A DNA stretch of 10,979 nucleotides from Verrucomicrobiales bacterium. GTDB taxonomy: Bacteria; Verrucomicrobiota; Verrucomicrobiia; Limisphaerales; UBA1096. The stretch is taken from positions 1-10,979 of the forward strand of contig WTHH01000124.1 in the NCBI GenBank assembly GCA_011523195.1, in the 5' to 3' direction. This document shows, in pieces, positions 1-6,082 of the stretch. The position numbers were made by a program, and so were the translations under genes. Position 1 is the first letter of the stretch, and every line of letters starts with the position of its first letter. The notes below the pieces were generated by a model. It worked only from the letters and a program-made list of their open reading frames with translations, had not been told where the DNA came from and did no database searches.

Positions 1-468
1 GGGAGCGTCTGCAGCACCCCGGCGATGACCATCGACATTCTGCCGACGGTGGCCGAGTTGATCGGGGCCAAGCTGCCCGACCACAAGATCGACGGCAAAA
101 GCATCGTCAACCTCGTCACTGGTAAAAACGACAAGAGCCCGCAAGAGGCTTACTATTTTTATTACGGCCAGCAGTTGCAGGCGATCCGCATGGGCAAGTG
201 GAAGCTCCACTTCCCGCACGGCTACCGCACGATGGCCGGGCGGCCGGGCGGCACTGGTGGCATCCCGACCAAGTACAGCCAGGCCAAGATTGGTCTTTCG
301 CTGTTCAATCTCGAGGAAGACATCGGTGAGTCGACCGACGTGAAGGCCAAGCACCCGAAGGTGGTCTCCAAGATGCAGGCGCTTGGCCAAGCGATGCGGA
401 AGGAACTGGGTGATCAGGGCAAAAAAGGCAGCGGCCAGCGCGAGGCAGGCCGCTTGGCCAAGCGATAA
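1..468 (+). CDS. Arylsulfatase-family sulfatase, C-terminal part (5' end outside window)
   Basis: The frame is open from the first base, so about 155 C-terminal residues of a longer protein are visible. Seen: a segment STPAMTIDILPTVAELIGAKLP followed by the IDGKSI stretch, the usual pattern late in formylglycine sulfatases (a 'D-[IL]-x-PT' helix then '.DG.S'). Then come YYFYYGQQLQAIRMGKWKLH, where the sheet of the small C-terminal domain is expected, and LFNLEEDIGEST, the counterpart of the 'LYDL..DP.E..N' motif. The catalytic Cys/Ser that becomes formylglycine, and any signal peptide, lie upstream and cannot be checked. Such enzymes hydrolyse sulfate esters, often of sulfated polysaccharides, usually in the periplasm or outside the cell; the substrate here is unknown. 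The tail is Lys/Gly/Arg rich, and its last codons come from a copy of the CGCTTGGCCAAGCG palindrome; a second copy encodes ALGQA further upstream. The downstream membrane gene starts 6 bp after the stop, suggesting one transcript. Confidence 0.85.
   Translation, partial: GSVCSTPAMTIDILPTVAELIGAKLPDHKIDGKSIVNLVTGKNDKSPQEAYYFYYGQQLQAIRMGKWKLHFPHGYRTMAGRPGGTGGIPTKYSQAKIGLSLFNLEEDIGESTDVKAKHPKVVSKMQALGQAMRKELGDQGKKGSGQREAGRLAKR
380..393. repeat. Perfect 14-bp palindrome CGCTTGGCCAAGCG, copy 1
   Basis: Exact copy inside the sulfatase coding region, about 75 bp before its stop codon, read there as the peptide ALGQA. It is one of three exact copies in the window. Confidence 0.8.
451..464. repeat. 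Perfect 14-bp palindrome CGCTTGGCCAAGCG, copy 2
   Basis: Exact copy forming the last codons of the sulfatase gene, read as RLAKR, directly before the TAA stop. The reading frame differs from copy 1, so conservation is at the DNA and not the peptide level. Confidence 0.8.
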
Positions 469-474
469 TCGCCC

Positions 475-1320
475 GTGAGCGATCCCGCCCCGATCCCGTT
501 TGGCGCCCGTTTTTGGCGGATTTGGAAACCGCTTTGGAAATACCGCGAAGCGGCGAACGGACTGCTCTATCCGTTCCTGCTGATGTTCACGGTGCTGGTG
601 CTCATCAGCCCGTACATGGTGTTCAACCGGATGGCGGCCTGGGCGGATCACACGCCGCTCAGCGCGGAGACGGTGGCCCAGCGGGACACGCTGAAAGTCT
701 CGCAACAGGACGAGCGCACGGCGTGGGATCCCAAGTCACTTTTTAAGGACGATGAGGGCCGTTATCTCGACTACAAAATCCCGGTGGTCGACTGGTCAAT
801 CTGGTTTTACCTGTCGCTCTTCGCGTACTACCTCGGGTTTTATGCGGCACGAAAAAATGACCGAGGCCGGGCGGAGTCGCTGGTGATGGCGCAGGGCTGG
901 GTGATCTCCAGTTGGATCGCCTTCCCGTTCTTTTTCTTTTTCCCGGCAGACATCGACCTGCGATGGCAGTTAAACCTCGACCAAATGACGCCGCTCTATC
1001 AGTTCCTGTTCAAGGCGTTCCATGCACTGGACAAGCCGTTCAATGCCTGGCCGTGTCTGCACATTGCCCAGAGTTTCATCATTGCCACCGGCGTGGCGCG
1101 GTGGTGGATGCAGTGGAAATGGTCGTGGGCCGTGTGGCTGCTCTGGCCGGCTTGGGCTGGACTGTGGGTGAGCGTACTTACCACCAAGCAGCATTTCATC
1201 TGGGACACCATCATGGGTACGCTGCTGGGTGTGGGGGTCTGGTTTTTCGTCATGCGGCCCGGTTTTCGGCATCTCGATGCCACGCCGGATGAGTCGCTAC
1301 CCGTGAGGCAGTTAGGCTAA
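475..1320 (+). CDS. PAP2-superfamily membrane phosphatase/phosphotransferase (Aur1/Ipt1-like)
   Basis: A 281-residue multi-pass membrane protein. Hydrophobic segments lie near residues 30-50, 108-125, 138-157, 195-210, 217-236 and 245-260. Two motifs mark the PAP2 fold: NAWPCLHIAQS (His196) corresponds to the 'PSxH' motif, and the segment around residues 233-244, TTKQHFIWD (His240, Asp244), to the 'S-x-x-x-x-H-x-x-x-D' catalytic motif. The wording, with TKQHFIWD, most resembles the PAP2_3 (Aur1/inositolphosphotransferase) branch. Members transfer or remove phosphate groups on lipids at the membrane; the substrate here cannot be read from sequence. The first PAP2 motif (K-x6-RP) is not obvious. 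The start is GTG at 475, 6 bp after the sulfatase stop, with no clear Shine-Dalgarno sequence; the nearest in-frame ATG would remove the first membrane segment. The short intergenic distance suggests co-transcription with the sulfatase. A loop at about residues 55-105 is polar and probably lies outside the membrane. Confidence 0.75.
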   Translation: MSDPAPIPFGARFWRIWKPLWKYREAANGLLYPFLLMFTVLVLISPYMVFNRMAAWADHTPLSAETVAQRDTLKVSQQDERTAWDPKSLFKDDEGRYLDYKIPVVDWSIWFYLSLFAYYLGFYAARKNDRGRAESLVMAQGWVISSWIAFPFFFFFPADIDLRWQLNLDQMTPLYQFLFKAFHALDKPFNAWPCLHIAQSFIIATGVARWWMQWKWSWAVWLLWPAWAGLWVSVLTTKQHFIWDTIMGTLLGVGVWFFVMRPGFRHLDATPDESLPVRQLG

Positions 1321-1431
1321 AAAAAGCGGCCGCCGGCAAGGGGATGGGTGTGGAGGTTTGCCGACGACCTACGACCTATGGCTGGGATGGGAGGGGGACG
1401 CCACAGGTCGCTGAACGCCAAACGTAACCCG

Positions 1432-1465
1432 ATTTTAAATGAAAGCAACCCCTGAAATTTAAAAT
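1432..1465. terminator. AT-rich 9-bp inverted repeat between convergent genes, possible terminator
   Basis: The 177-bp gap between two convergent genes (1321-1497) holds no credible ORF. ATTTTAAAT (1432-1440) and its reverse complement ATTTAAAAT (1457-1465) are separated by 16 bases. The surrounding 1430-1500 is AT-rich in an otherwise GC-rich window. A hairpin could form in the transcript of either gene, but the stem is all A-T, so termination is a weak guess. The left half of the gap is G-rich and carries only a tandem ACGACCT pair (1364-1377). Confidence 0.3.
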
Positions 1466-1497
1466 GAATCGATGTTTTATGATCAATAAATAACCAA

Positions 1498-2223
1498 TTA
1501 CACGGCTGGTTCCGGCTCGGTTGCGACTGGTTTTCCCTCAAAATGGCCCAACATTCCCTCGAAAATCCTCAAGCCATCGTCCTCGCCGAGGATGCTTTCG
1601 CTGGCCCGTTCCGGGTGGGGCATCATGCCGCAGACGTTTCGGGCCTCGTTGCAAATCCCGGCGATGTTGAGCAGGGACCCGTTGGGGTTGGCTTCCTCTG
1701 TTGCCTCCCCGTTGGCCGTCACGTACTGGAATAAAATCTGGTCGTTGGACTGCAGTCTGGCCAGAGACTCGTCGTCCGCGAAGTAGCAGCCTTCCCCGTG
1801 GGCAATGGGCACGCGTATCACGCTGCCAGCCTCGATCTCCCGAGTGAAGGGGGAATCTTGAGTGGGGACTTTCAGGTAAACCTGCTCGCACCGAAACTGC
1901 AGTGAGCGGTTGCGAACCAGCGCACCCGGCAGCAGACCGGTTTCGCAGAGGATCTGGAAGCCGTTGCAAATTCCGATGACCAGCCCGCCATCGTTGGCAA
2001 ATCGCTTCACGGCGTTCATCACCGGGCTAAACTGGGCGATGGATCCGGTGCGGAGGTAGTCGCCGTAGCTAAATCCACCGGGTACGACCACGGCATCGGT
2101 GTTCCCGAGTGACTCCTCCTTGTGCCAGAGATAGTCGGCCTGTTGCCCGAGCACATTGCCCAGCACGTGGACGCAGTCCTGATCGCAATTGGAGCCGGGA
2201 AACTGAAGTACTGCGAAGCGCAT
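1498..2223 (-). CDS. purQ: Phosphoribosylformylglycinamidine synthase, glutaminase subunit PurQ
   Basis: A 241-residue class I glutamine amidotransferase. It supplies ammonia from glutamine to the PurL subunit of FGAM synthase in the fourth step of de novo purine synthesis, in the cytoplasm. Seen: the N-terminus MRFAVLQFPGSNCDQD, the oxyanion strand VVVPGGFSYGDYLR (46-58), the nucleophile elbow GICNGFQIL with Cys86, an IAHGEGCYF segment (140-148), and the C-terminal catalytic pair in MMPHPER (His203, Glu205). This is the separate-subunit type, slightly longer than the usual 220-230 residues because of an acidic, proline-rich tail (about 230-241) of no evident function. The ATG lies 4 bp after the purS stop, which implies a purS-purQ transcript. 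The small-subunit architecture requires a separate purL, not in this window. Confidence 0.97.
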   Translation of the reverse strand: MRFAVLQFPGSNCDQDCVHVLGNVLGQQADYLWHKEESLGNTDAVVVPGGFSYGDYLRTGSIAQFSPVMNAVKRFANDGGLVIGICNGFQILCETGLLPGALVRNRSLQFRCEQVYLKVPTQDSPFTREIEAGSVIRVPIAHGEGCYFADDESLARLQSNDQILFQYVTANGEATEEANPNGSLLNIAGICNEARNVCGMMPHPERASESILGEDDGLRIFEGMLGHFEGKPVATEPEPAV

Positions 2224-2227
2224 CGGG

Positions 2228-2467
2228 TTACTCGATGGTGAAGTGGTAATCCTCGATCACCGGGTTGCTCAGCAGCTTGTGGCAGGCCTCGTCGATCTTC
2301 GGCCGCCACGCCTCGGCATCGTCGCCTTCAAGCTCAATCTCGAGGTATTTGCCGACGTGAACATCGTTCACGCCTTCATAGCCCATGTGCTCCAGCGCGG
2401 TCTGCACTGTTTTTCCCTGTGGATCGAGCACTGCCTTTTTGGGGGTGATGACAATCTTGGCTTTCAT
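2228..2467 (-). CDS. purS: Phosphoribosylformylglycinamidine synthase subunit PurS
   Basis: A 79-residue protein matching PurS along its whole length: MKAKIVITPKKAVLDPQGKT, the central ALEHMGYEGVNDVHVGKYLEIE and the C-terminal LLSNPVIEDY. PurS is a small dimeric adaptor that bridges PurQ and small-type PurL in the FGAM synthase complex and helps pass ammonia between them. The start is fixed by the conserved first residues. No Shine-Dalgarno sequence is visible upstream; instead a GC-only hairpin lies 10 bp before the ATG. The gene follows the ABC permease on the same strand after a 108-bp gap that probably contains its own promoter. Confidence 0.96.
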   Translation of the reverse strand: MKAKIVITPKKAVLDPQGKTVQTALEHMGYEGVNDVHVGKYLEIELEGDDAEAWRPKIDEACHKLLSNPVIEDYHFTIE

Positions 2468-2477
2468 TCACGTGCGC

Positions 2478-2493
2478 GCGCCGTGCGCGGCGC
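2478..2493 (-). promoter_or_regulatory. GC-rich hairpin in the purS leader
   Basis: GCGCCG-CGCA-CGGCGC on the minus strand folds into a perfect 6-bp, all-G/C stem with a 4-base loop, ending 10 bases before the purS ATG where a ribosome binding site would normally sit. It might lower or regulate translation, or simply reflect local GC richness. It matches no riboswitch I recognise. Confidence 0.35.
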
Positions 2494-2556
2494 TGGGGGT
2501 CATTGTCAGGCCAAGCGCGATGCCGAACCAGTTTATTTTGTTCACAGCCGGCTAAG

Positions 2557-2570
2557 CGCTTGGTCAAGCG
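2557..2570. repeat. 14-bp palindrome with one mismatch (CGCTTGGTCAAGCG)
   Basis: Matches CGCTTGGCCAAGCG except for T in place of C in the centre. It lies in the gap between purS and the ABC permease, 5 bp downstream of the permease stop codon on the minus strand. A half copy, GGCCAAGCG, lies at 2509-2517 in the same gap. Confidence 0.6.
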
Positions 2571-2575
2571 GCGGG

Positions 2576-3787
2576 TTACATGCGGAAAAGCACCGTTTCC
2601 CGGTTAAACCACTTGGTGCAAAAAAACAGCAACAACCCAGCGATTAGTGTGCTGGAGCCAAAAATGGCCAGCAGCATGGTGTAATCCATGGTGCCCTTTA
2701 CCAACTCCTTCATCGCGAGCGAGATGTTGGTGATCGGGATCGAGGCCCAGAACCAGTTCAACTCAACCCCGGGCAGCATCGCGAGCACGGCCGGGACGAT
2801 CATCACGATGCCGAACGGTGAAATGAGCGAGGAAGCCTCGGGGGAATTTCTCGCGTAGATTGACACGCTGAGAAGCAGCGAGGCAAACATCGCTGCCACC
2901 GGCACCAGCATCAGCGCCAGCAGAGTCAGGTCAAGCCAGCCGATGGAGCCGATCATCGTACCAAGCGTGCCGCGGAGTTGGCCGGCCTTGATGGCGATCC
3001 AAGTCCCAAGGCTCGCGATGTTGAGCAGCACGGCAATGATGCCGCCGCTGAATACGGCGAGAAACTTGCCGAGCACGATCTGGTGACGAGGGATCGGCGC
3101 CAGCAACAGGGTCTCCAGTGTGCCGCGCTCCTTTTCGCCGGCGCCAAGATGGATGGCCGGATAGACTACGCCCATGAAACAGAATGCTATGAAAAAGTAA
3201 GGGAGCATCCCGCCAACGTTGTCGCCAAGAACTTCGCGGATATCGCCGGTTCCCTTTTCCGCGAGGTTTACCGGCTCAAGCACCGCCCGGCGTTTGCGGC
3301 TGGAGGTCACGCCCAACTCGATCAGCCGCGCCTTGGTCAGTTCTCCGTTGTAATCATCGATCACGTCTTCGACGCGGCTCTCCACCCTGCTGCCGGACGA
3401 GGCGTTGTCGTAGTGCATCTCGACGGTCGCCTGCGATTTTTCCGCGAGCCGAGACGCTGCCTTTTCCGGGATCACGATCCCGAAATCGATTTCATCCGAG
3501 CGAATGGCGGCGACCAGTTCTTCCTGCGACTCGATGGTAGTCTTTTTGAACCGCTTGGTTTCAGCAAAGGCCTTGGCCAGGTCGGGGGCGTGTTCCTCGC
3601 CGAAAATCACGTACTCCAGCACCTCGGTCTCCGCCTCCTTTTGTTGTTCCATCACGAAGCTGATCAGTGAGTTTAGCAGCAGCGGCACGACAAGAATCGG
3701 CAGCACGATCATTAGTAGAAGCGTTTTTCGGTCGCGGAGAATATCCCGCATCTCCTTTAAAAAAACCGTGGTCACGCCTCCCCTCAT
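2576..3787 (-). CDS. ABC-2 type transporter permease, NatB-like
   Basis: A 403-residue membrane subunit of an ABC exporter. Layout: a cytoplasmic N-terminus with FLKEMRDILRDRKTL, a first membrane helix at about 22-45, a large hydrophilic domain at about 46-190 expected outside the cytoplasmic membrane, then several membrane helices to the end. The element GEKERGTLETLLLAPIPRHQ (217-236) with the following GK is the conserved ABC-2 permease coupling segment. This architecture fits the NatB/YhaP group, where NatAB of Bacillus exports Na+; the real substrate here is unknown. The ATG overlaps the stop of the upstream ATPase gene by 4 bp (ATGA), and a Shine-Dalgarno sequence precedes it at 3792-3798, so the two proteins are probably made together. 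Confidence 0.88.
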   Translation of the reverse strand: MRGGVTTVFLKEMRDILRDRKTLLLMIVLPILVVPLLLNSLISFVMEQQKEAETEVLEYVIFGEEHAPDLAKAFAETKRFKKTTIESQEELVAAIRSDEIDFGIVIPEKAASRLAEKSQATVEMHYDNASSGSRVESRVEDVIDDYNGELTKARLIELGVTSSRKRRAVLEPVNLAEKGTGDIREVLGDNVGGMLPYFFIAFCFMGVVYPAIHLGAGEKERGTLETLLLAPIPRHQIVLGKFLAVFSGGIIAVLLNIASLGTWIAIKAGQLRGTLGTMIGSIGWLDLTLLALMLVPVAAMFASLLLSVSIYARNSPEASSLISPFGIVMIVPAVLAMLPGVELNWFWASIPITNISLAMKELVKGTMDYTMLLAIFGSSTLIAGLLLFFCTKWFNRETVLFRM

Positions 3788-4578
3788 GCCGCCACCTCAC
3801 CCGGTACGGCCTTGATGATCTTTAGGAATGCCTTGTCCAAAAACGATTCACCAGTCTGCTGCCGCATCCCGTTGGCATCCCCCTCGAAGCAAAGCCGGCC
3901 GGCGTGCAGGATGGCTACGCGATCACAGAACTGGTCGACCTCGTCCATGTGGTGCGTCGAGAACAGCACCGTCTTGTTCCGCTCGCGGCACATTTCCACG
4001 ACGGCGAGCACCGACTCGGCCGCGGCGACATCCAGTCCGGTGGTCAGCTCGTCGCACAACAGAATATCCGGATCGTGAATGAGCGCCCGGGCGATCGACA
4101 CCTTCTGCCGCATCCCGGAGGAGAACGTCTCGTTGCGTCGATCCAAAAACGCCTCCATGTCGAGCGTGGCCGACAACTCGTCGATGCGCTCCCGCAGTGC
4201 CGCCGCCTGCATGCCGTGCAGGCGGCCGTAGTACAGGAGCATTTCGCGCGCGGTGAGCCTCCCGTAAAGCCCGGTGTTGCCGGAGACAAACCCGATGCGC
4301 CGCCGGATTTCGAGCGGGTTTTTTGTGAGATCCTCCCCGTCGCAAAGCACGACGCCTGAGCTTTGCTTCAGCGAGGTGGACAGGATTCGCAGAAGGGTGG
4401 TTTTGCCCGCGCCGTTTTGGCCAAGCAGGCCGAGCACTCCACCGCTGGGAATCTTGAGGTCGATGCCGTCCAGTGCATAAAACGTCCTTCCCCTCTCCCT
4501 TGGGTCGATCGCTCCTGCGTTGGTTTTCCTCCGTTTGGCCAAGCGGAAGGTCTTGGTGATGGCTGATAACTGCAGCAC
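3784..4578 (-). CDS. ABC transporter ATP-binding protein, NatA-like
   Basis: The ATPase partner of the permease just downstream. Numbered from a TTG codon at 4614, motifs are Walker A GLLGQNGAGKTT (62-73), ABC signature SSGMRQKVSIARA (165-177), Walker B ILLCDEL (184-190), D-loop TTGLD and H-loop His221 in STHHMDE. The usual Pro after the Walker B DE is Leu (DELTTGLD), a small departure. The start is uncertain: no ATG is available at the N-terminus. The GTG at 4578 (giving VLQLSAITKTFRL) lines up best with relatives, which begin '[MI].L..LTK.F'; TTG at 4590 or 4614 would extend it by 4 or 12 residues. A basic insertion (about 25-45, RLAKRRKTNAGAIDPRER) separates the first strand from YALDGID, longer than usual; part of it is encoded by a copy of the palindrome. 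ATP hydrolysis would power export through the permease. Confidence 0.9.
   Translation of the reverse strand: MLQLSAITKTFRLAKRRKTNAGAIDPRERGRTFYALDGIDLKIPSGGVLGLLGQNGAGKTTLLRILSTSLKQSSGVVLCDGEDLTKNPLEIRRRIGFVSGNTGLYGRLTAREMLLYYGRLHGMQAAALRERIDELSATLDMEAFLDRRNETFSSGMRQKVSIARALIHDPDILLCDELTTGLDVAAAESVLAVVEMCRERNKTVLFSTHHMDEVDQFCDRVAILHAGRLCFEGDANGMRQQTGESFLDKAFLKIIKAVPGEVAA
3792..3798 (-). promoter_or_regulatory. Ribosome binding site of the ABC permease
   Basis: GAGGTGG on the minus strand, 4 bases before the ATG and inside the end of the ATPase gene. It supports translational coupling through the ATGA overlap. Confidence 0.5.
4532..4545. repeat. 14-bp palindrome with one mismatch (CGTTTGGCCAAGCG)
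   Basis: Differs from CGCTTGGCCAAGCG by T at the third base. It lies in the first codons of the ABC ATPase gene, read on the minus strand as RLAKR, the same peptide as at the end of the sulfatase. Confidence 0.6.
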
Positions 4579-4590
4579 GGTGGTTATCAA

Positions 4591-4627
4591 ATCATGAATG
4601 ATGTCGCAGGACAATCAATGATCATTG
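4591..4627. promoter_or_regulatory. Divergent control region with two ATCAT/ATGAT palindromes
   Basis: Between the divergent ABC ATPase and MBL-fold genes lie ATCAT-GA-ATGAT (4591-4602) and a perfect 12-bp palindrome CAATGATCATTG (4616-4627). They share the half-site ATGAT and their centres are 25 bp apart. A paired operator is possible, though the second overlaps a candidate MBL start codon. I cannot assign convincing -35/-10 boxes. Confidence 0.35.
4608..4611 (+). promoter_or_regulatory. Possible ribosome binding site deciding the MBL start at 4618
   Basis: AGGA lies 6 bases before ATG 4618. Neither ATG 4594 nor GTG 4660 has a comparable sequence, so this favours 4618 as start, against the homology argument for GTG 4660. 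Confidence 0.4.
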
Positions 4628-6054
4628 CGCTTGGCTTCATTCTTGGCCAAGCTCGGTCCGTGAAAATCTCATTCCACGGCGCGGTTCGTACCACGACTGG
4701 CTCGCAACATTTGCTTGAGGTCAACGGCAAGCGGCTACTGCTGGACTGCGGCCTATATCAGGGCAAACGGCAGGAGTCGATCGAGCGCAACCAGAATTTT
4801 CCGTTTGAACCCGCCTCGGTGAATGCGGTGATCCTGAGCCACGCGCACATCGATCACATCGGGAATCTGCCCAACCTGTACAAGCAGGGGTTCGAGGGCA
4901 ACGTCTACTGCACGTTCGCCACGCGCGATCTGGCGGCGATCATGCTGGAGGACTCGGCGGAGATTCAGGTCGCGGACGCGGCCTACGTTTCAAAGAAGCA
5001 CAAGAAAAAGGGGCTGCCACCAGTCGAGCCGCTTTATACCCCGGAGGACGCGGAGCGCGCGGTGCGGCAGTTTGTCGCGCTGGGCTACGATCGACCGATC
5101 CCGGTGGCCGACGGCGTGACGCTGACCTTCCGCGATGCCGGCCACATCCTCGGCTCGGCACAGGTGATCCTCGACATCGAGGAGGACGGCAACAAGCGGC
5201 GGCTGCTTTTCAGCGGCGACATCGGCCGTGGAGACCACGCGATCCTCCGAGACCCGCAGCCGGTGGAGGACGTCGATGTGCTGCTGGTCGAGAGTACCTA
5301 CGGCAATCGCGATCACACGGCGCAGTCCGGCTTGTCGGACGAAATCGAGGGGCTCCTTTCCGAGACGCTGAACAACGGCGGCAAGGTGATCATTCCGGCG
5401 TTTTCCGTCGGCAGGACGCAGTTGCTCGTCTACACGCTGCACCAACTCGTTGACGCCGGGCGGCTGCCGGATTTTCCGATCTTCGTCGACAGCCCGCTCA
5501 GCGTGAACGCCACCGAGGTGTTCCGGCTGCACCCGGAATGTTTCAACCGCGACATCTACACTTTTCTGCGGGAGAAGGAGAACCCGTTTGGCATGGACAA
5601 CCTGACTTACATCCGCAAGGCGTCGGAGTCGATCAAGCTCAACACCTTCGAGGGTCCGGCGATCATCATCAGCTCAAGCGGCATGTGCGAGGCCGGGCGC
5701 ATCCGGCATCATTTGAAAAACAACATCAGCGACCCGAATGACCTGATTTTGTTCGTAGGCTACTGCGCCTACAACACGCTGGGGGCGGTGATCCGGGCCG
5801 GAATCGATCCGGTTTATATTTTCGGGGAACCGCATGAGGTGAAGGCCAGGGTTGCCAGCTTCGACGGCTTTTCGGGCCATGCGGACCGGAAGGAGCTTGG
5901 GCGCTATGTCGAGTCGTTGACGGGGGACATTTCGAGCATCTTCGTCGTCCACGGCGAGGAGGAATCCAGCCTGACGTTCGCCGAGCAACTGCGCAGCCTC
6001 AAGCCGGGCGCGGACGTGGTCGTCCCCGAGTTGAACGAGACATTCGAGGTTTGA
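4618..6054 (+). CDS. MBL-fold/beta-CASP metallo-hydrolase (CPSF73-like ribonuclease)
   Basis: 478 residues from ATG 4618. Metal-binding motifs of the metallo-beta-lactamase fold are complete: HAHIDH (75-80), DAGHILGSA with His176, and SGDIGR with Asp201. The beta-CASP insert that marks nucleic-acid-acting members follows: ESTYGNR (225-231), PAFSVGRTQ (260-268), SSSGMCEAGR (352-361), GFSGHAD (417-423) and the last ligand His445 in VVHGEEE. This is the COG1236/Ysh1 type, bacterial relatives of the CPSF73 RNA endonuclease; probable role is RNA cleavage with two zinc ions in the cytoplasm. The start is ambiguous. ATG 4618 has a ribosome binding site, but relatives usually begin 'MKI.F.GA..TVTGS', which matches GTG 4660 (VKISFHGAVRTTTGS). 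The 14 extra residues, MIIALGFILGQARS, are encoded partly by palindrome-like DNA. It is transcribed away from the ABC genes and converges on the reductase gene. Confidence 0.92.
   Translation: MIIALGFILGQARSVKISFHGAVRTTTGSQHLLEVNGKRLLLDCGLYQGKRQESIERNQNFPFEPASVNAVILSHAHIDHIGNLPNLYKQGFEGNVYCTFATRDLAAIMLEDSAEIQVADAAYVSKKHKKKGLPPVEPLYTPEDAERAVRQFVALGYDRPIPVADGVTLTFRDAGHILGSAQVILDIEEDGNKRRLLFSGDIGRGDHAILRDPQPVEDVDVLLVESTYGNRDHTAQSGLSDEIEGLLSETLNNGGKVIIPAFSVGRTQLLVYTLHQLVDAGRLPDFPIFVDSPLSVNATEVFRLHPECFNRDIYTFLREKENPFGMDNLTYIRKASESIKLNTFEGPAIIISSSGMCEAGRIRHHLKNNISDPNDLILFVGYCAYNTLGAVIRAGIDPVYIFGEPHEVKARVASFDGFSGHADRKELGRYVESLTGDISSIFVVHGEEESSLTFAEQLRSLKPGADVVVPELNETFEV
4628..4652. repeat. Half and core copies of the palindrome at the MBL gene start
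   Basis: A half copy CGCTTGGC (4628-4635) is followed by the core CTTGGCCAAG (4642-4651). Together they encode ALGFILGQA if translation begins at 4618, or lie in the leader if it begins at 4660. Confidence 0.45.
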
Positions 6055-6060
6055 TCGAGC

Positions 6061-6074
6061 CGCTTGGCAAAGCG
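6061..6074. repeat. 14-bp palindrome with one mismatch (CGCTTGGCAAAGCG) between convergent genes
   Basis: It fills half of the 28-bp gap between the MBL stop (6054) and the reductase stop (6083). The only mismatch to the consensus is A for C. Its position could serve as a short hairpin at the 3' ends of both transcripts, but no T-tract follows on either strand. Confidence 0.6.
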
Positions 6075-6082
6075 CGAAGTGG

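Noticed and set aside
1317..1541. Minus-strand ORF of 74 codons over the convergent gap
   Set aside because: It runs into the end of purQ in another frame, has no recognisable domain and low-complexity content; treated as a chance ORF.
2534..2570. A sigma-70-like promoter for purS using TTGACC within the palindrome copy as -35
   Set aside because: At 17-bp spacing the -10 position reads TGAACA, a poor match, and the TTGACC is part of the repeat.
2243..2647. Plus-strand ORF of 134 codons opposite purS and the permease end
   Set aside because: It is antisense to well-supported genes and has no family-like motif; a GC-driven shadow ORF.
2978..3670. Plus-strand ORF of 230 codons opposite the ABC permease
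   Set aside because: Long, but antisense to a clear NatB-like gene with codon-position mirroring expected at high GC; no domain seen.
4417..4426. TTGGCCAAGC inside the ABC ATPase as another palindrome copy
   Set aside because: It encodes the LGQ of the Walker A motif, so protein conservation explains it without the repeat.
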